Of a DNA stretch of 8,357 bases, positions 6,109-8,357 are shown one piece after another. How positions within the stretch are numbered: the first letter of the stretch is position 1; each line of letters begins with the position of its first letter. The translations under genes were made by a program, and so were the position numbers. This DNA comes from Syntrophomonadaceae bacterium (GTDB lineage: Bacteria > Bacillota > Syntrophomonadia > Syntrophomonadales > Syntrophomonadaceae), in assembly GCA_012798055.1 (NCBI GenBank), contig JAAZOA010000029.1:1-8357 (forward strand), in the 5' to 3' direction. The notes under the pieces were generated by a model. It was given only the letters and a program-made list of their open reading frames with translations. It made no database searches and had not been told where the DNA came from.

Positions 6109-6687
6109 ATGAACGTCTTGTTGGTGTATGCGCATCCCAATCCGGAGAGTTTCAATGTTGCTCTGGCCAGGACGATCCAGGATGAAGTTGTATCCAATGG
6201 AGGCCAAATCAAGGTCAAAGACCTGTACACCATGAAATTCGCCCCCGTCATGAGTATGGCGGATTTCCAGGGCATTTACAGCGGAAATCCCCCGGCTGAT
6301 GTCAAGCAGGAACAAGCTGATGTGGAATGGGCAGATCTGGTGATTATGTTGGCACCGGTATGGTGGTATTCGGTGCCAGCTATGATCAAGGGCTATATAG
6401 ACCGGGTTTTTACAGCAGGTTTTGCTTACAAAGCTACTTCCACCGGTCTCATGGGTCTGCTCAAGGGCAAAAAGGGGCTTTTCATCACGACCTCCGGGGC
6501 CAACCGCCAGGACGCAGAAATGGGGGGAATGCTCCCGGTCTTGAAGAAGTCGCTGGTTGGAGTCTTCGCTTTTTCTGGATTCGAGGAAAAAAAGCACTTC
6601 AATTTCTTTTCCGTCCCTACCGCCAGTGACGAAGAACGCCGCCAGATGCTGCTCGAGGTTAGGGACTTTGTCAAATCGATGGTTTAA
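6109..6687 (+). CDS. Flavodoxin-fold NAD(P)H dehydrogenase (quinone)-type oxidoreductase
   Basis: This 192-residue protein belongs to the NQO1/KefF/MdaB-like flavodoxin-fold family, which uses FMN or FAD to reduce quinones or similar acceptors with NAD(P)H. Evidence is the flavin phosphate-binding start MNVLLVYAHPNPESFN, the core segment DLVIMLAPVWWYSVPAMIKGYIDRVF at 77-101 (family pattern P-x-W-W-x-x-P-A), and a TTSGAN-type loop at 127-132. Length is typical. The start at 6109 is chosen over an upstream ATG at 6076 because GGAGGTG (6095-6101) lies 7 bases before it and the homology starts there; the upstream residues MGRITIWRCIF do not fit. It has its own promoter and is divergent from the DUF362-ferredoxin gene. 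The exact electron acceptor is unknown. Confidence 0.87.
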   Translation: MNVLLVYAHPNPESFNVALARTIQDEVVSNGGQIKVKDLYTMKFAPVMSMADFQGIYSGNPPADVKQEQADVEWADLVIMLAPVWWYSVPAMIKGYIDRVFTAGFAYKATSTGLMGLLKGKKGLFITTSGANRQDAEMGGMLPVLKKSLVGVFAFSGFEEKKHFNFFSVPTASDEERRQMLLEVRDFVKSMV

Positions 6688-6710
6688 GCCCTTTCCATTC
6701 AGGATCAAAT

Positions 6711-6736
6711 GTGTCAGCAACTCCGTCCCCGTGACA
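6711..6736. repeat. Third full copy of the 26-bp repeat
   Basis: These 26 bases (GTGTCAGCAACTCC...CCGTGACA) are identical to the right arm at 4400-4425, and the match extends left by AAAT, giving 30 identical bases. It lies in the 77-bp gap between the oxidoreductase and the next gene. Its ends TGTCA and TGACA are themselves inverted. Here there is no opposite arm. Confidence 0.9.
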
Positions 6737-6745
6737 ACGTGACAA
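6730..6745. repeat. 8-bp tandem duplication at the end of the third repeat copy
   Basis: CGTGACAA occurs twice in direct succession (6730-6737, 6738-6745). This is the same end of the repeat unit that is tandemly duplicated at 4339-4366, with a different unit length. Confidence 0.8.
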
Positions 6746-6764
6746 TTTAGGAGGGGTGAGGTGG

Positions 6765-7184
6765 ATGCAGGTTCCCAATCGGATCCTATATGATCCCGAC
6801 CGTGTTTTCCCCGACTGGACCTGGGAAGAGAAGATCGGGCGCAGCCGCAGCTTGATCCTGCCGTTTCTGCTCACCTCCCTATTGGTAGCATTACTGGCAG
6901 GACGCGAAGCATACTACACTTACAATGATTGGCGCCAGTCCAATCTGCCGGCCCAGGAAGCCCGGGATCCCTGGGTAAGAAATACCCGTTACTGGATGAA
7001 TCCCCAGGAGGTTGCACATTTCTATAAGATGCCTCTGGAAACCGTATTCGTCGCCCTGGGCGTTCAGCCTGTTCCGGGAGACGAAAACCTCACTCTCAGA
7101 GAGTTGGCGGAAAAATATGATCGATCGCCGGACCAGGTGCGAGATGCCCTCAATTATCTAAACAACCAGCAGCCCCGCAGGTAA
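6765..7184 (+). CDS. Small membrane-anchored protein of unknown function, paralog A
   Basis: I do not recognise a named family. The 139-residue product has a basic, aromatic N-terminus (1-28), one hydrophobic membrane segment (about 29-45), a linker with LPAQEARDP, and a compact helical-looking domain from about 77 to 134 (WMNPQEVAHFYKMP, VPGDENLTLRELAEKY, DQVRDALNYLNNQQP). Positive charges before the membrane segment suggest that the C-terminal domain lies outside the membrane. That domain recalls a small helical module I remember on membrane redox proteins of anaerobes, but this is uncertain. AGGAGG (6749-6754) is 10 bases from the ATG at 6765; a GTG at 6756 is too close to it. Ungapped alignment with the next gene product shows tandem duplication. 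No clear own promoter was seen, so readthrough from the oxidoreductase gene is possible. Confidence 0.75.
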   Translation: MQVPNRILYDPDRVFPDWTWEEKIGRSRSLILPFLLTSLLVALLAGREAYYTYNDWRQSNLPAQEARDPWVRNTRYWMNPQEVAHFYKMPLETVFVALGVQPVPGDENLTLRELAEKYDRSPDQVRDALNYLNNQQPRR

Positions 7185-7234
7185 GAAACCAGGGCACCGG
7201 GACTGATCTACCCCGTTATAATAAGGAGGCAATT

Positions 7235-7600
7235 ATGCGCCGCAGAAGCAGAATCATCTTGTTGGCAGTCCTTGCCCTCCTTGTTTTGTTGTGGGTCTGC
7301 CGGGAGTCCTCCCATTTCTATTCTGAAGTACGCCGCCTGGACCTGCCCAGGCAAGAGACCCGTGAACCTCTGGGCAGGAAGGCGCACGGGTGGATGAATG
7401 TGCAAGAACTGGCTTGTTTCTACAGGGTGCCTGAGGAAGCAGTATTTGCCGCCCTTGCTATCGAACCTGCCCCGGGGGACGAAAAACTTCCTCTCAAGGA
7501 CCTGGCTTACAAATACGAAAAGTCTGCGGCTGAAGTTGAAGAGGCCCTGGAAATGCTGAATAAGCAGCAACCTAGCCGGGGGGACCACCGCTATGGATAG
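7235..7600 (+). CDS. Small membrane-anchored protein of unknown function, paralog B
   Basis: The 121-residue product starts MRRRSR, followed by one membrane segment (about 7-22), a linker with LPRQETREP (37-45), and the same domain as paralog A at about 53-113 (WMNVQELACFYRVP, APGDEKLPLKDLAYKY, EVEEALEMLNKQQP). The basic start predicts N-in, C-out topology. By hand count 46 of 94 aligned residues are identical to paralog A without a gap, including RE, Y, LPxQExRxP, WMNxQE, FY, PGDE and NxQQP. It lacks the extra N-terminal extension of paralog A. AAGGAGG (7223-7229) is 5 bases before the ATG. The 3' end overlaps the DedA gene by 8 bases, so the two are very probably co-translated. Function unknown. 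Confidence 0.8.
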   Translation: MRRRSRIILLAVLALLVLLWVCRESSHFYSEVRRLDLPRQETREPLGRKAHGWMNVQELACFYRVPEEAVFAALAIEPAPGDEKLPLKDLAYKYEKSAAEVEEALEMLNKQQPSRGDHRYG

Positions 7601-8240
7601 CATGCTGGACACCCTGGTCACTTATTTTCTCATTTACGGCATACCGGTTCTGGGCATTTCCATCATCATCGGATCCAACGCCATACCCAGCGGAGCCATC
7701 CTCCTGGCTGTAGCCGCGGGGGCATTCGCTTACGCCGGCGATTTTATCTTCTGGCAGCTGCTGCTCTGGGTATGGTTTTTCAACGTGCTGGGAGACTCGT
7801 CCAGTTACTGGCTATGGCGCGCCTTTGGTCCGGCCATCCGGGAAAAATTCCTTGCCAGCAGACATTATCTGGCTTTGTCACTGCGCCAGGCGGCTGAATA
7901 CTTGGAAAAGTACGGCCTGGCCAGTATATTTATCTCCCGCTTTCCCCTGGCTGGTCTGGGACCGCCAATGAACATCCTCTCAGGCCTGTCCTCTTATCAC
8001 TATCCCCGCTTCATGCTGGCTGTCGTGCCCGGCGACCTCATCTATTCTGCCTTCACCTTGGGGGTTGGCTACTGGTTTGGCGACGCATGGCGGGCAGCCG
8101 GCAGCACCCTCAACCAGTACTCCCAGTTGATCAGCGCCGTGACTGCCCTGGTAGTAGTCTTGTGGCTGCTGTTCACCCAGGTCCGCAAACAATATGTTAG
8201 GCTCAAACCCCACCCCAAACCCACGGCTTCCAAAAATTGA
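7593..8240 (+). CDS. DedA-family (VTT-domain) membrane protein, divergent
   Basis: This 215-residue integral membrane protein belongs to the DedA/VTT family, some members of which act as lipid flippases (polyprenyl phosphate or phospholipid) or in proton-dependent homeostasis. Family signs are IPSGAILLAVAAGAFA at 31-46, GDSSSYWLWRAFG at 67-79, FISRFPLAGLGPPMNILSGLSSYHYPRFM at 113-141 and hydrophobic helices at about 8-27, 34-48, 52-67, 140-165 and 178-195. The C-terminus is basic and polar. Unusually, the acidic residue normal in the IPGE/IPSE motif is Gly34, the preceding usual Glu is also replaced, and the second arginine of the RF-x-P-x-x-R pattern is missing, while Arg116 is kept. The ATG at 7593 has a GGGGGGA ribosome binding site 9 bases upstream; ATG 7602 is an alternative. 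Confidence 0.82.
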   Translation: MDSMLDTLVTYFLIYGIPVLGISIIIGSNAIPSGAILLAVAAGAFAYAGDFIFWQLLLWVWFFNVLGDSSSYWLWRAFGPAIREKFLASRHYLALSLRQAAEYLEKYGLASIFISRFPLAGLGPPMNILSGLSSYHYPRFMLAVVPGDLIYSAFTLGVGYWFGDAWRAAGSTLNQYSQLISAVTALVVVLWLLFTQVRKQYVRLKPHPKPTASKN

Positions 8241-8301
8241 ATCCCGCCGTTGGATCTGTCAGGCCCCCCTGCGAATCGGGAACAGCCTATAGGAGTGAAA
8301 T

Positions 8302-8352
8302 ATGGCGAGTAAAAGCAGGACTATCAGCCCACAGGCGGCAAAGCCATACTGA
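8302..8352 (+). CDS. Possible 16-residue microprotein
   Basis: ATG at 8302 is preceded by AGGAG (8291-8295) at a 6-base spacing and opens a short frame, MASKSRTISPQAAKPY, ending at TGA 8350-8352. I recognise nothing in the peptide. It lies 61 bases after the DedA stop, so it could be the last gene of that operon, the start of a gene broken by a frameshift near the window edge, or chance. The good ribosome binding site is the only support. Confidence 0.3.
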   Translation: MASKSRTISPQAAKPY

Positions 8353-8357
8353 GGGCC

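Noticed and set aside
5989..6720. 243-codon open frame on the minus strand opposite the oxidoreductase gene.
   Set aside because: It is antisense to a gene with clear family motifs and a strong ribosome binding site; the translated protein resembles no family.
7217..7222. Perfect TATAAT directly before the ribosome binding site of paralog B.
   Set aside because: As a -10 box it would place the transcript start within the ribosome binding site (7223-7229), and no -35 was found; the AT-rich stretch is more likely part of the translation start region.

Overview
The window is a piece of bacterial chromosome, most likely from an anaerobic Firmicute of the Clostridia (Syntrophomonadaceae or Peptococcaceae-like). 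The basis for this is strong AGGAGG-type ribosome binding sites, several GTG starts, an Rrf2 regulator with an IscR-like cysteine trio, a DUF362 protein fused to a 2[4Fe-4S] ferredoxin, and dispersed GGGGACGG-core repeats of a kind I recall from such genomes. This placement is inference. No rRNA, tRNA, CRISPR array, prophage or intact transposase was seen.

Layout. Positions 1-329 (minus) hold the N-terminal part of an Rrf2-family regulator that runs off the left edge. Across a 228-bp divergent intergenic region with a minus-strand promoter, a 10-bp palindrome and a strong hairpin lies a leaderless-secretion (no signal peptide) alpha/beta-hydrolase lipase (558-1706), closed by a good terminator. 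A three-gene ABC importer operon follows (1906-4333): lipoprotein substrate-binding protein, ATPase and permease of the SsuABC/TauABC/ThiXYZ-like nitrate-sulfonate-thiamine-precursor group, substrate unknown. The 335 bp after it carry a perfect 26-bp inverted repeat, a related degenerate copy and a small ORF trapped between them, resembling a decayed small mobile element. DUF362-ferredoxin (minus, 4669-5865) and a flavodoxin-fold NAD(P)H:quinone-type oxidoreductase (plus, 6109-6687) are divergently transcribed. A further copy of the 26-bp repeat (6711-6736) follows the oxidoreductase.

The right end is an apparent operon of two tandem paralogous, singly membrane-anchored small proteins (6765-7184 and 7235-7600; 46 of 94 aligned residues identical by hand count, no gaps) and a DedA-family membrane protein (7593-8240) that overlaps the second paralog by 8 bp. 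The DedA protein lacks acidic and arginine residues that are usual in the family. This three-gene set is the best candidate in the window for an undescribed system. A 16-codon ORF with a good ribosome binding site follows at the right edge.

The genes do not form one pathway. Two links are suggested by context: Rrf2 with the lipase (shared divergent region) and the DUF362-ferredoxin with the flavoprotein (both redox, shared divergent region).
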